Shown here: positions 8,474 through 16,437 of the stretch, piece by piece
Layout: the number at the start of each line of letters is the position of its first letter
How positions within the stretch are numbered: position 1 is the first letter of the stretch
Source of the DNA: Algoriphagus sp. AGSA1
Lineage (GTDB): Bacteria; Bacteroidota; Bacteroidia; Cytophagales; Cyclobacteriaceae
Assembly (NCBI RefSeq): GCF_021390545.1
Contig: NZ_JAJUWR010000044.1
Span: 1-34,723, forward strand
Direction: 5' to 3'
DNA: 34,723 bases
Notes under the pieces: model-generated
The model's database searches: none
Told to the model about the DNA's origin: nothing
The model's input: the letters and a program-made list of their open reading frames with translations, nothing else
Program-made: the position numbers and the translations under genes

Positions 8474-9937
8474 ATGAAAAACATACTAAAATATAAATTG
8501 GTTGGTGCTTTGTTCCTGATGGGGCTCAGTGCCTGCGACAGTGATTTCCTGGATTTGGCACCTATTTCCCAGGAAAACAGCACTAATTTCTACAAGACCG
8601 CTTCTGATATGGAAAATGCCCTGACGGCAGTTTACGGCTCGCTTCAATATGGCGGGACCTATTACTCTTCCATGCATGTAATCGGGGAACTCAGGTCAGA
8701 CAATACGGAAATCACAAACCCTAATGCTGGCGCAAACCTGCAGGCTGTGGATGACTTCACCAATGATGCGGTCAATTCCATCAGCAGCACTACCTGGAAT
8801 GCGCACTACCAGGGAATCCAGGCCGCGAATATTGTAATCGAGAAAATTGAGCCTGTAGCAATGGATGCCACGCTTAAAGCACGCTATACAGGTGAGGCCA
8901 AATTCCTTCGGGCATTGTTGTATTTTAACCTGGTCAGGATCTATGGGGATGTTCCTTTGGTGTTACAGGTGATTACCAATCCTGAGCAAGGCTATACCTT
9001 CGGCAGAAACCCAAAAGAGGAAGTATATGAACAGATTATTGCTGATTTAAATGATGCCGAAGCAAGTCTCCCTTTCACTTACGGCTCTGCAGAGCTGGGA
9101 AGAGCAACAAAAGGCGCAGCCATGGCCTTACTGGGTAAAGTGTATCTTACCAGAAAAGAATGGACAGCTGCTTCACAAAAACTCAGGGAATTAATCGATT
9201 CTTCAGGCGAAACAGGCTATCGTTTAATGGACTCTTACGGTGATATTTTCGGGCCAATGAATGAAAATAATGCTGAATCCATCTTTGAAGTACAGTTTAG
9301 TAGCAGTTCAAACGGGGAAGGAAGTCCCTTTACCAATCAGTTTGCTCCCATAGGATCTGGAACTGCCGTGGTGTCTGTAGGCAATCCCCTAGGTCAGAAT
9401 ATTCCCACTCAGGATATGGAGGCTTCATACAGCATTGGGGATGCCAGGAAAGAATTCTCAATGGCCACTTCTTATCAGCTAAATGGCAATGAAGTGGAGC
9501 ATAATTATATCCTCAAGTATTCGGGAACTCCTGCAGCTTACCTGGACAGTGACAATAACTGGATAGTTCTACGCTATGCCGATGTACTGTTGATGTATGC
9601 GGAGGCACTGAATGAGATTTCCTTTCAGCCGGACGGGGAGGCTTTTTTACTGCTCAATCAGATTCGGTCAAGAGCAGGATTGCCTATGATGGGCAGTTCG
9701 GGATCAGATCCCGCATACGTGCTGACAACCCAGCAGGATTTCAGGGCGGCGGTTGCCCAAGAGCGAAGAGTGGAACTTGCCTTTGAGGGACATCGGTGGT
9801 TTGATCTGGTCAGGACCGATGAGGCATTGAATGTGCTTTCTTCCAAAGGAATCCAAGACCACCACTTGCTATTTCCTATACCTCAAAGTCAGATAGATAT
9901 TAATCCAGGCCTGATCGGACAGAATCCAGGATATTGA
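8474..9937 (+). CDS. SusD/RagB-family glycan-binding lipoprotein
   Basis: The 487-residue partner of SusC has a lipoprotein signal peptide (FLMGLSAC, lipidated Cys at residue 21), placing it on the outer membrane facing out. The N-terminal SusD-like region includes FLDLAPISQENSTNFYKTAS and the helix with AKFLRALLYFNLVRIYGDVP. The C-terminal RagB region includes LRYADVLLMYAEALNE and AQERRVELAFEGHRWFDLVR, both hallmarks of the family. Length is normal. It acts as the lid and ligand-binding part of the SusCD pair. Confidence 0.97.
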   Translation: MKNILKYKLVGALFLMGLSACDSDFLDLAPISQENSTNFYKTASDMENALTAVYGSLQYGGTYYSSMHVIGELRSDNTEITNPNAGANLQAVDDFTNDAVNSISSTTWNAHYQGIQAANIVIEKIEPVAMDATLKARYTGEAKFLRALLYFNLVRIYGDVPLVLQVITNPEQGYTFGRNPKEEVYEQIIADLNDAEASLPFTYGSAELGRATKGAAMALLGKVYLTRKEWTAASQKLRELIDSSGETGYRLMDSYGDIFGPMNENNAESIFEVQFSSSSNGEGSPFTNQFAPIGSGTAVVSVGNPLGQNIPTQDMEASYSIGDARKEFSMATSYQLNGNEVEHNYILKYSGTPAAYLDSDNNWIVLRYADVLLMYAEALNEISFQPDGEAFLLLNQIRSRAGLPMMGSSGSDPAYVLTTQQDFRAAVAQERRVELAFEGHRWFDLVRTDEALNVLSSKGIQDHHLLFPIPQSQIDINPGLIGQNPGY

Positions 9938-9977
9938 GCTACCTGAGTTAAAAATCCATTCCTACACAATCACCTTA

Positions 9978-9998
9978 CCACCCCAGGTTATGGGGTGG
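9978..9998 (+). promoter_or_regulatory. GC-rich hairpin after susD
   Basis: CCACCCC (9978-9984) and GGGGTGG (9992-9998) form a perfect seven-pair stem with a seven-base loop, 40 bases after the susD stop. There is no T-tract, so full termination is unlikely. A partial barrier or an mRNA-stabilising 3' end that lets susCD be expressed above the downstream enzymes is plausible. Confidence 0.45.
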
Positions 9999-10043
9999 CT
10001 GGAGATTCTTTGGGCCGACGGCTAAGTGTGGGATGGAAAACCT

Positions 10044-11543
10044 ATGAATCAATTAAACTATCAGATGTCAACTATACGAAACAGTGTGGGAGCCTGCTGG
10101 CTTATTCTTATCCTTCTGGTCAATGCTTCCATTGCCCAATCCAGTAGTACGCTTAATCGGAAAGAAACCGGATACAGGGGGATTTGGTACAGCAATGAGC
10201 CCTCTGAAGATGAGTATGTCTATAAATACAGTGGTGGCCTGGCTACTTATCCTGCAAACCATTACCCCTTTTCGGTGTATGCGGAAGCGGTAAACAAGAC
10301 ATTTTTTTGCTATGGGGGAGCAGACCCGGAGGGGAATACCCTATACCATATGGTGTCCTACTTTGACCATACCACAGGTCTGGTGCCCAGACCAACACTG
10401 GTCTTGGACAAACATACGGATAATGCCCATGACAACCCGGTCATGAACATTGATAAGGAGGGATTTATCTGGATTTTCTCTACATCTAATGGAACATTGC
10501 GGCCTTCATATATCCACAAGAGTACCCAACCCTATGACATTTCTGAGTTTGAAGCTGTGTTTGTCTCTAAAATCGAGCAGGGCCAAACAGTCCCTATGGA
10601 TAATTTTTCCTATCTCCAAAGTTGGTACCAACCCAATAAGGGATTCATCAATTTATTTACCCATTACCAGACCGGAGTAATACCCGGGCAGCCAGAAAAG
10701 CCCAGAAGAACGATTGGTTTTATGACCAGTGCTGATGGGAGCTCATATGGTGCCTGGCAGGATATTGCCAGGATTGGGGAAGGTCACTATCAGACCAGTG
10801 GACAGTCCGGTAACCTGCTGGGGACATCCTTTAATTTTCACCCTTTCGTCAAAGAAGGCAACGGGCTCAACTATAGGACGAATCTATATTACCTGCAGAC
10901 GGATGATTTTGGGGAAAGCTGGGCAAACGCAAGTGGTGATCCGCTGACTATACCTCTTAAGGATGTTCAAAATAAGGCATTGGTAAGGGATTATCAGTCC
11001 GAGGGTTTATTGGTTTATATCAATGACCTGGAATTTGACAGCCATAATCGGCCCGTGATCCTATACCTGACAAGTAAGGGGTATGAAGCTGGACCTGAAA
11101 ATGGCCCTAGAACCTGGCATACAGCGAGATTTACCGGTAATGACTGGGAAATCCTGCCAGTAACCTCCTCTGACAATAATTACGATATGGGCTCTCTTTA
11201 TATTGACAGTCAGGGGACATGGAGGATAATTGGGCCTACTGACGTTGGCCCACAAAAATTTAACACCGGGGGTGAGATGGTGCTCTGGACCAGTCTGGAT
11301 CAAGGGAGAAGCTGGGCCAGCAGTAAGCTCACCCGTAACAGTAGCCACAATCATTCCTATGCACGGAAACCAGTGAATGCCAATGAGGGATTTTATGCCT
11401 TTTGGGCCGATGGGCATGGACGGCAAAAATCAGTTTCTTCACTCTATTTTTCTGACCGTTCCGGAAATGTCTATAGGCTTCCATCGCAGATGGATGGACA
11501 GTTTGCCAAACCTGAACTAATCTTTGGTGTCCATGGAAATTAA
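10044..11543 (+). CDS. Secreted BNR-repeat beta-propeller protein (BNR_4-like; possible polysaccharide lyase)
   Basis: From the ATG at 10044 (alternatives: GTG 10026, ATG 10065, the last giving the most compact signal peptide) the protein has 499 residues. It begins with a signal peptide ending NASIAQ. The start of the mature part reads GYRGIWYSNE, then YKYSGGLATYPANHYPFSVY and KTFFCYGG. This is the pattern of BNR_4-type propellers, which include ulvan/rhamnogalacturonan-type lyases as well as uncharacterised proteins. Two good Asp-boxes (TDDFGESW and SLDQGRSW) mark propeller blades. The FRIP arginine motif of sialidases is not seen, so GH33 sialidase is unlikely. Its end overlaps the next gene by 11 bases. 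It is the only carbohydrate-cleaving candidate in the locus; lyase activity is inference. Confidence 0.7.
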   Translation: MNQLNYQMSTIRNSVGACWLILILLVNASIAQSSSTLNRKETGYRGIWYSNEPSEDEYVYKYSGGLATYPANHYPFSVYAEAVNKTFFCYGGADPEGNTLYHMVSYFDHTTGLVPRPTLVLDKHTDNAHDNPVMNIDKEGFIWIFSTSNGTLRPSYIHKSTQPYDISEFEAVFVSKIEQGQTVPMDNFSYLQSWYQPNKGFINLFTHYQTGVIPGQPEKPRRTIGFMTSADGSSYGAWQDIARIGEGHYQTSGQSGNLLGTSFNFHPFVKEGNGLNYRTNLYYLQTDDFGESWANASGDPLTIPLKDVQNKALVRDYQSEGLLVYINDLEFDSHNRPVILYLTSKGYEAGPENGPRTWHTARFTGNDWEILPVTSSDNNYDMGSLYIDSQGTWRIIGPTDVGPQKFNTGGEMVLWTSLDQGRSWASSKLTRNSSHNHSYARKPVNANEGFYAFWADGHGRQKSVSSLYFSDRSGNVYRLPSQMDGQFAKPELIFGVHGN

Positions 11544-13032
11544 CAGGGTCATACTTGGGTTTTTACTGGTAGGCTTGTGCCAGTTAGCGGGCTGCAGGCA
11601 GGAAAAGGAGCTTCAACTTGATCGCCTTGATATGGTCTATCTGAGTGCTTCGCACTTGAAAGTAGAGGTGCTGGCCTCAGGGTTGGAGGTTCCTTGGGAC
11701 TTGGAAGTTGACGGACTTGGCAATTTGTGGATCGCTGAACAAAAGGGCAAGGTCTCCCAAATGAACCTAAAGTCAGGTTCTTTAAAACATCTTTTGACCC
11801 TACCTGATGTCTGGCAAGAACGGACCTCAGGCTTACTGGGGATGACAGTACATCCTGATTTCAGGGAATTCCCTTACATATACCTTAACTATACTTTAAA
11901 GAAAGATAGGGGCATTATTAGTCGCCTCATCCGATATGCCTACCAAAACGATACGCTAATCCAACCGATTGTTTTATTGGAAATCGAAGGTGGGACATCC
12001 CATAATGGCTCCAGGCTGGATTTTGGACCGGATAATAAATTGTATTGGGCTACCGGGGATGTACATGACTTCTCAAATGCCCAGAATCCCCGGTCCCTGA
12101 ATGGGAAAATTCTTCGGCTCAATGAGGATGGGAGCATTCCCAAGGACAATCCTGATCCAGAAAGCTATGTGTGGGCGATGGGATTTCGGAATATGCAGGG
12201 ACTGGTGTTTTCTTCTCATGGAATGCTCTATACCTCTGAACATGGAGATGCAATTGAAGATGAGGTAAACCTGATCCGTAAGGGAGGCAATTATGGCTGG
12301 CCTGGCATAGAGGGACAAGAGGATCTGGATGAGGAGCGGGATTTTGCCCGCATACATAACACGGTAGAGCCTTTGCGTTCCTGGACGCCGGTAATCGCCC
12401 CTGCAGGATTGACTTATTACGGGAACAAGGCTATTCCGGAATGGACTAATTCTTTATTGTTGACTACCCTAAAGGGCAAGAGCCTCAGAATACTTTCATT
12501 AAATGCAAAAGGGGATGATGTCATCTCAGAAGAAATTCTGTTTGAAAACCGCTACGGTAGGCTTCGGGATATCGTGACAGGTAGTGAGGGGGAAATCTAT
12601 CTCAGCACCAGCAACCTGGATTGGAATCCCCAGCCCGGGTTTCCCTTGGACGGCGATGACAAAATCTTAAAAATAAGCCGTTCGGACGAAACATCTATGT
12701 CCCCACTCAGTCCGGTGAAAGCACAACAAGGGTCGATAGTGACTGGCAGTGAGCTATACTTAAGTTACTGTGCTTCCTGTCATAAAGAGGATGGAAGTGG
12801 TATTCCTGAGGTATTCCCTTCCTTAAAAGACTCCCGGTTGGTCACAGGGGATCCTCCAGCTTTGGTGGGACTGGTGCTGAAGGGTACGGAACCCTCCGGG
12901 AGCGGGCAACAGATGCCAGGCTTTGCGTTTTTGGACAACAGTCAAGTAGCTGAAATCCTCAATTATATCAGAGGGGAATGGACAGAAAACACGCAAAGAA
13001 TAGATCCGGATTTTATTGAACAAAACAGATGA
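11533..13032 (+). CDS. PQQ-type sugar (glucose/sorbosone) dehydrogenase lipoprotein fused to cytochrome c
   Basis: The ATG at 11533 lies inside the end of the upstream gene and gives 499 residues with a lipobox signal (CQLAGC). Residues about 45-390 are a GSDH-type six-bladed propeller, with GLEVPWDLEVDGLGNLWIAE, GLLGMTVHPDF, SHNGSRLDFGPDNKLYWATG, WAMGFRNMQGLVF, SEHGDAIEDEVNLI and KGGNYGWP. These soluble-GDH-like motifs bind PQQ and calcium. The C-terminus is a class I cytochrome c with CASCH (Cys413, His417) and a likely axial methionine in QQMPGF (Met461). The fusion lets electrons go straight from the sugar to heme and on to the respiratory chain, in the periplasm. The substrate is unknown. 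Its stop overlaps the next start (ATGA). Confidence 0.88.
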   Translation: MEINRVILGFLLVGLCQLAGCRQEKELQLDRLDMVYLSASHLKVEVLASGLEVPWDLEVDGLGNLWIAEQKGKVSQMNLKSGSLKHLLTLPDVWQERTSGLLGMTVHPDFREFPYIYLNYTLKKDRGIISRLIRYAYQNDTLIQPIVLLEIEGGTSHNGSRLDFGPDNKLYWATGDVHDFSNAQNPRSLNGKILRLNEDGSIPKDNPDPESYVWAMGFRNMQGLVFSSHGMLYTSEHGDAIEDEVNLIRKGGNYGWPGIEGQEDLDEERDFARIHNTVEPLRSWTPVIAPAGLTYYGNKAIPEWTNSLLLTTLKGKSLRILSLNAKGDDVISEEILFENRYGRLRDIVTGSEGEIYLSTSNLDWNPQPGFPLDGDDKILKISRSDETSMSPLSPVKAQQGSIVTGSELYLSYCASCHKEDGSGIPEVFPSLKDSRLVTGDPPALVGLVLKGTEPSGSGQQMPGFAFLDNSQVAEILNYIRGEWTENTQRIDPDFIEQNR

Positions 13033-14240
13033 GCAAACAGGTGGAAAAAATTATCAGCGGGCTCAAGAGCCTTGGTCCGGGTATCATCACCGCGGCCTTG
13101 GTCTTTGGGCCTAGCAAGATGACCATTACTTCAAAATTGGGTGCCTTATATGGGTATAGTACCCTATGGCTGGTCGTGGTGGCTATTTTTTTTATGCTGG
13201 TGTTTACTGATATGGGGGCAAGGATCGGTCTGAGTAGCCAGGAGACCTTACTGTCCCAGATAAGGAAAAAGTGGGGCAGGACAGTTGGGGTCATCATAGG
13301 GATGGGCGTGTTCTTGGTAACCACCTCCTTTCAGGCGGGGAACTCCATAGGCGTGGGTATCGCCGTTGCGGAAGCAACCGGTACTTCCAGCTGGGTCTGG
13401 GTTTTGGTGTTTAACCTGGTTGGGATGGGCTTGTTGTTTTTCAGGAGTTTTTATAAGACGCTGGAGAAATTGATGATTGCCCTGGTAGGGTTGATGCTCC
13501 TCTCATTTCTGACCACTGTGGTATTGATTAAACCGGATTTTTCTGCCATCAGCAGTGGTCTGGTCCCCAATGTGCCCACAGGTTCGGAAGCTATTTTAAT
13601 CGCTTTCGTGGCTTCCTGCTTTTCTATTGTGGGGGCATTTTACCAATCCTACCTGGTCCAGGAGAGAAATAAGAGCAAAGGGGGAAAAGCTGATAAAAAT
13701 ACCAGTATCACAGGAATTGTCCTGTTGGGGCTGATGAGCGCCGTGGTGATCATTTGTGCGGCCGCGGTTTTGTACCCACAGGGAATCCAGGTCAATTCGG
13801 CGTCTGAAATGTCCAAAGCCCTGGAGCCACTGTTTGGTTCATCCGCGGCTTATCTGTTCTTGGCAGGTCTGTTCGGTGCCTCATTTTCATCACTTATTGG
13901 GAATGCCACAGTCGGGGGAAGTTTATTGGGGGATGCCATGGGGTTTGGCAGCGGCTTGAGCTCAGGAAAGGTCAGGGGTCTGATCGCCCTGGTCATGGTC
14001 TGTGGCGCAGGCATCTCACTGGCTTTTGGCAAGCTCCCTCTGGAGCTGATCATTTTTGCCCAAAGTGTGACCATTTTCCTTGTCCCTTTCATCGGGGGAG
14101 CCATGTACGTGGTCGCCAATGACAGGGAGACAATGGGGGATCGGGCCAATACCCCTTTTGCAAGGGTCTCAGGCGGGATCGGCCTGCTGCTGCTGATCGC
14201 TTTGGCCAGCTGGAATTTCAAGGCACTTTTTATCAACTAG
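13029..14240 (+). CDS. Nramp-like membrane transporter lacking the canonical metal-binding motifs
   Basis: The 403-residue protein has about eleven hydrophobic helices and opens GLKSLGPGIITAALVFGPSK, which lines up with the GPGF..DPGN start of Nramp/MntH carriers. The metal-coordinating Asp and Asn of DPGN are here Gly and Lys (GPSK, residues 27-30). The helix 6 region (about 189-210, FVASCFSIVGAFYQSYLVQ) has no MPHN, so the Met ligand is also missing. The family membership rests on overall pattern (FTDMGARIGLSSQETL, AGNSIGVGIAVAEATG). Databases tend to call such proteins divalent metal transporters, but the ligand set here does not support Mn/Fe transport. It starts in the ATGA overlap with the upstream dehydrogenase gene, tying it to the sugar locus. 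Confidence 0.8.
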   Translation: MSKQVEKIISGLKSLGPGIITAALVFGPSKMTITSKLGALYGYSTLWLVVVAIFFMLVFTDMGARIGLSSQETLLSQIRKKWGRTVGVIIGMGVFLVTTSFQAGNSIGVGIAVAEATGTSSWVWVLVFNLVGMGLLFFRSFYKTLEKLMIALVGLMLLSFLTTVVLIKPDFSAISSGLVPNVPTGSEAILIAFVASCFSIVGAFYQSYLVQERNKSKGGKADKNTSITGIVLLGLMSAVVIICAAAVLYPQGIQVNSASEMSKALEPLFGSSAAYLFLAGLFGASFSSLIGNATVGGSLLGDAMGFGSGLSSGKVRGLIALVMVCGAGISLAFGKLPLELIIFAQSVTIFLVPFIGGAMYVVANDRETMGDRANTPFARVSGGIGLLLLIALASWNFKALFIN

Positions 14241-14263
14241 AATGAAAACATAAACCTATATCA

Positions 14264-15280
14264 ATGAAAAATTTAAGGGAATTAGAAAATGAACTTACTG
14301 TTCCATCAGAGGCGCTGATTGCGGATATGGCCCGGATAGAGGGGGATATCATGTTGCTGGGAATAGGAGGGAAGATGGGGCCAAGCATGGGTAAGCTTGC
14401 CGTAGATGCCATCAAAGCCGCAGGATTGGAAAAACGGGTATATGGTGTGTCCAGGTTTTCAGATGCCGGTGCTATGAAGTCATTACAGGAGGCAGGGGTT
14501 GAAACTATTTCCTGTGACCTGCTCAATGATGGCGAACTCCAGAAGTTGCCCCAGGTGCAAAATATTGTTTACCTGGCCGGGCACAAGTTTGGGACCACAG
14601 GAAATGAGGACTTTACCTGGGCAATGAATGCTTATTTACCAGGAAGGGTTTCGGAGAAATTCAAAAATTCCAGACTGGTCGTGTTTTCCTCAGGAAATGT
14701 GCTGCCCTTTGTCCCCATCTCTTCAGGCGGGGCCACAGAGAAGACCGCACCGGAGCCCATAGGGGAATACGCACAGTCCTGCCTGGGAAGGGAAAGGGTT
14801 TTTGAGTATTTCTCCAAAACAAACAAAACGCCTATGTTGATCTATAGGCTAAACTATGCGGTGGACTTTCGGTATGGGATTTTGCTGGAAATGGCCAAAG
14901 CCGTTTTCCACGAAAAGGAAATTGATCTGAGTACATCTAATGTGAATGTTATCTGGCAAAAGGATGCCAATGAAATAGCACTAAGAGCGCTCTTACACAC
15001 CACGGCACCTGCAAGACTGCTGAATGTCACCGGGCCGGAAATTCTTTCCCTTCACTGGATTGCCTCGGAGTTTGGAACAATTTTCAAAAAAGAGCCCAGG
15101 TTCATCAATGAGCCTGTCGGGACTGCATTGTTGAACAATGCCTCCGAATGTCACCGTTTGTTCGGTTATCCTAAAACCACTCCAAGGGAGATGGTGGAAA
15201 TCACTGCCAATTGGTTGCTTCAAGGTGGAGACGACTTTGGCAAGCCCACACATTTTCAGCAGAGAGGAGGGAGGTTTTGA
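14264..15280 (+). CDS. NAD-dependent epimerase/dehydratase-type (extended SDR) protein with altered active site
   Basis: In this 338-residue cytoplasmic protein a Rossmann start is visible as MLLGIGGKMGPSMGKLA (Gly motif about residues 33-39). The NIVYLAGHK segment (about 100-108) matches the SDR N-N-A-G-type strand, and VVFSSGNVLPF (139-149) is the strand carrying the catalytic Ser. The active-site Y-x-x-x-K of SDRs is Y169-A-Q-S-C173 here, so the Lys is a Cys. The rest (GPEILSLHWIASEFG, then TTPREMVEITANWLL) follows extended SDRs acting on sugars or sugar acids. The gene has an ATG 23 bases after the transporter and ends in TGATG overlapping the aldolase start, so it is coupled to it. The reaction is not predictable. 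Confidence 0.8.
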   Translation: MKNLRELENELTVPSEALIADMARIEGDIMLLGIGGKMGPSMGKLAVDAIKAAGLEKRVYGVSRFSDAGAMKSLQEAGVETISCDLLNDGELQKLPQVQNIVYLAGHKFGTTGNEDFTWAMNAYLPGRVSEKFKNSRLVVFSSGNVLPFVPISSGGATEKTAPEPIGEYAQSCLGRERVFEYFSKTNKTPMLIYRLNYAVDFRYGILLEMAKAVFHEKEIDLSTSNVNVIWQKDANEIALRALLHTTAPARLLNVTGPEILSLHWIASEFGTIFKKEPRFINEPVGTALLNNASECHRLFGYPKTTPREMVEITANWLLQGGDDFGKPTHFQQRGGRF

Positions 15281-16344
15281 TGAAGGAATTAAGCAAAGAA
15301 TTGTATCAACACCTGCTTCGCGGAACCGTAATTCCCGCACATCCGCTCGCTTTGGACCAGGACAGGTCCATTGATGAGCGAAGGCAAAGGCAACTGACCA
15401 GGTATTATATCGCCAGCGGGGCAGGAGGGATCGCCGTAGGCGTGCATTCTACCCAGTTTGAAATACGGGATCCCAGACACAACCTGTACGATACCGTGCT
15501 AAAATGGGCGTCAGAGGAGGTTGATAAAGCAAATCTGGACCGTCCTTTCCTGAAAATTGCCGGCATCTGTGGAAATACCAGGCAAGCGGTATCTGAGGCG
15601 AACACGGCTTTGGAATACGGCTATGAACTAGGATTGCTCAGCATGGGAGGCTTGCAAGGGTGGACAGAACAGGAACTATTGGATAGGGTACGCGAGGTGG
15701 CTGCTGTCATTCCTGTTTTCGGGTTTTACCTGCAGCCCTCCGTGGGAGGACGGGTTTTCAGTTATGGCTTTTGGAGACAGTTCGCCGAAATCAACAATGT
15801 CGTGGCAATAAAATGCGCTTCATTCAACCGATATCAGACCTTGGACGTGATGCGGGCTGTCTGCAACAGTTCAAGGGTAGATGAGATTGCCATGTACACC
15901 GGCAATGATGACAATATCGTAGCGGATCTGTTGACTGACTATAAGTTTGCCGTTGCCGGAAAGCTAGTTGAAAAAGCTTTTGTGGGAGGACTGCTCGGAC
16001 ATTGGGCAGTATGGACCCAAAAGGCAGTAAGTCTCTTGGAGGAAGTAAAGCAGTGCAAAGCCCAAGGAAGTGGTGAGGACTGGGCAAGACTCCTCTCCAA
16101 AGGTGTTGCTGTTACGGATGTAAACGCGGCTATGTTTGACCCCTCCCATCAGTTTCATGGCTGTATTCCGGGTATGCATACCATGCTTAAACATCAAGAC
16201 CTGCTCGGAACCACGCATTGTCTTAATCCAGATGAGCGCCTATCTGCCGGTCAGCTGGAAGAAATCCAGCGCGTACATCAAGATTATCCTGCCCTGAATG
16301 ATGACTCATTTGTAAGGGAGTTTTTACTCAACGATAAATACTAG
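15280..16344 (+). CDS. Dihydrodipicolinate synthase / N-acetylneuraminate lyase family protein
   Basis: The start is ATG 15280, sharing its A with the upstream stop (TGATG); a longer in-frame opening at 15211 lies inside the upstream gene and is rejected. The 354-residue class I aldolase-type TIM barrel has the Schiff-base lysine in VVAIKCASFN (Lys178) and the catalytic tyrosine in GFYLQPSVGG (Tyr150). Their 28-residue spacing is the same as in DapA. Residues such as GAGGIAVGVHSTQFEI (48-62) correspond to the strand that binds the keto-acid carboxylate. It is about 60 residues longer than DapA and will not be the lysine enzyme; members in such loci cleave or dehydrate 2-keto-3-deoxy sugar acids. 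Sialic acid lyase is possible but unsupported. Confidence 0.85.
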   Translation: MKELSKELYQHLLRGTVIPAHPLALDQDRSIDERRQRQLTRYYIASGAGGIAVGVHSTQFEIRDPRHNLYDTVLKWASEEVDKANLDRPFLKIAGICGNTRQAVSEANTALEYGYELGLLSMGGLQGWTEQELLDRVREVAAVIPVFGFYLQPSVGGRVFSYGFWRQFAEINNVVAIKCASFNRYQTLDVMRAVCNSSRVDEIAMYTGNDDNIVADLLTDYKFAVAGKLVEKAFVGGLLGHWAVWTQKAVSLLEEVKQCKAQGSGEDWARLLSKGVAVTDVNAAMFDPSHQFHGCIPGMHTMLKHQDLLGTTHCLNPDERLSAGQLEEIQRVHQDYPALNDDSFVREFLLNDKY

Positions 16345-16360
16345 ACTAATGAAATCGAGC

Positions 16361-16377
16361 ATGAGGCAGGACCTCAT
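16361..16377 (+). promoter_or_regulatory. Small hairpin between aldolase and propeller genes
   Basis: ATGAGG and CCTCAT flank a five-base loop 16 bases after the aldolase stop, in a 93-bp gap. With no T-run it is at most a weak processing or stabilising stem. Confidence 0.25.
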
Positions 16378-16437
16378 ACACCGGGATGATTGTAAATCCT
16401 GCGAGATTCCAAATGGCCTTTAAAAACAAATTATAAT

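Noticed and set aside
13029..14240. Plain MntH manganese transporter
   Set aside because: The DPGN and MPHN ligands are absent, so the standard label is not supported.
15211..15279. Earlier in-frame opening of the aldolase gene
   Set aside because: It lies inside the epimerase gene, and ATG 15280 in the TGATG overlap aligns with the family start.
10044..16344. Sialic acid utilisation locus (BNR protein plus N-acetylneuraminate-lyase family gene)
   Set aside because: The BNR protein lacks the FRIP motif of sialidases, and no NanE, NanK or NanT-type gene is present; the aldolase family is broad.
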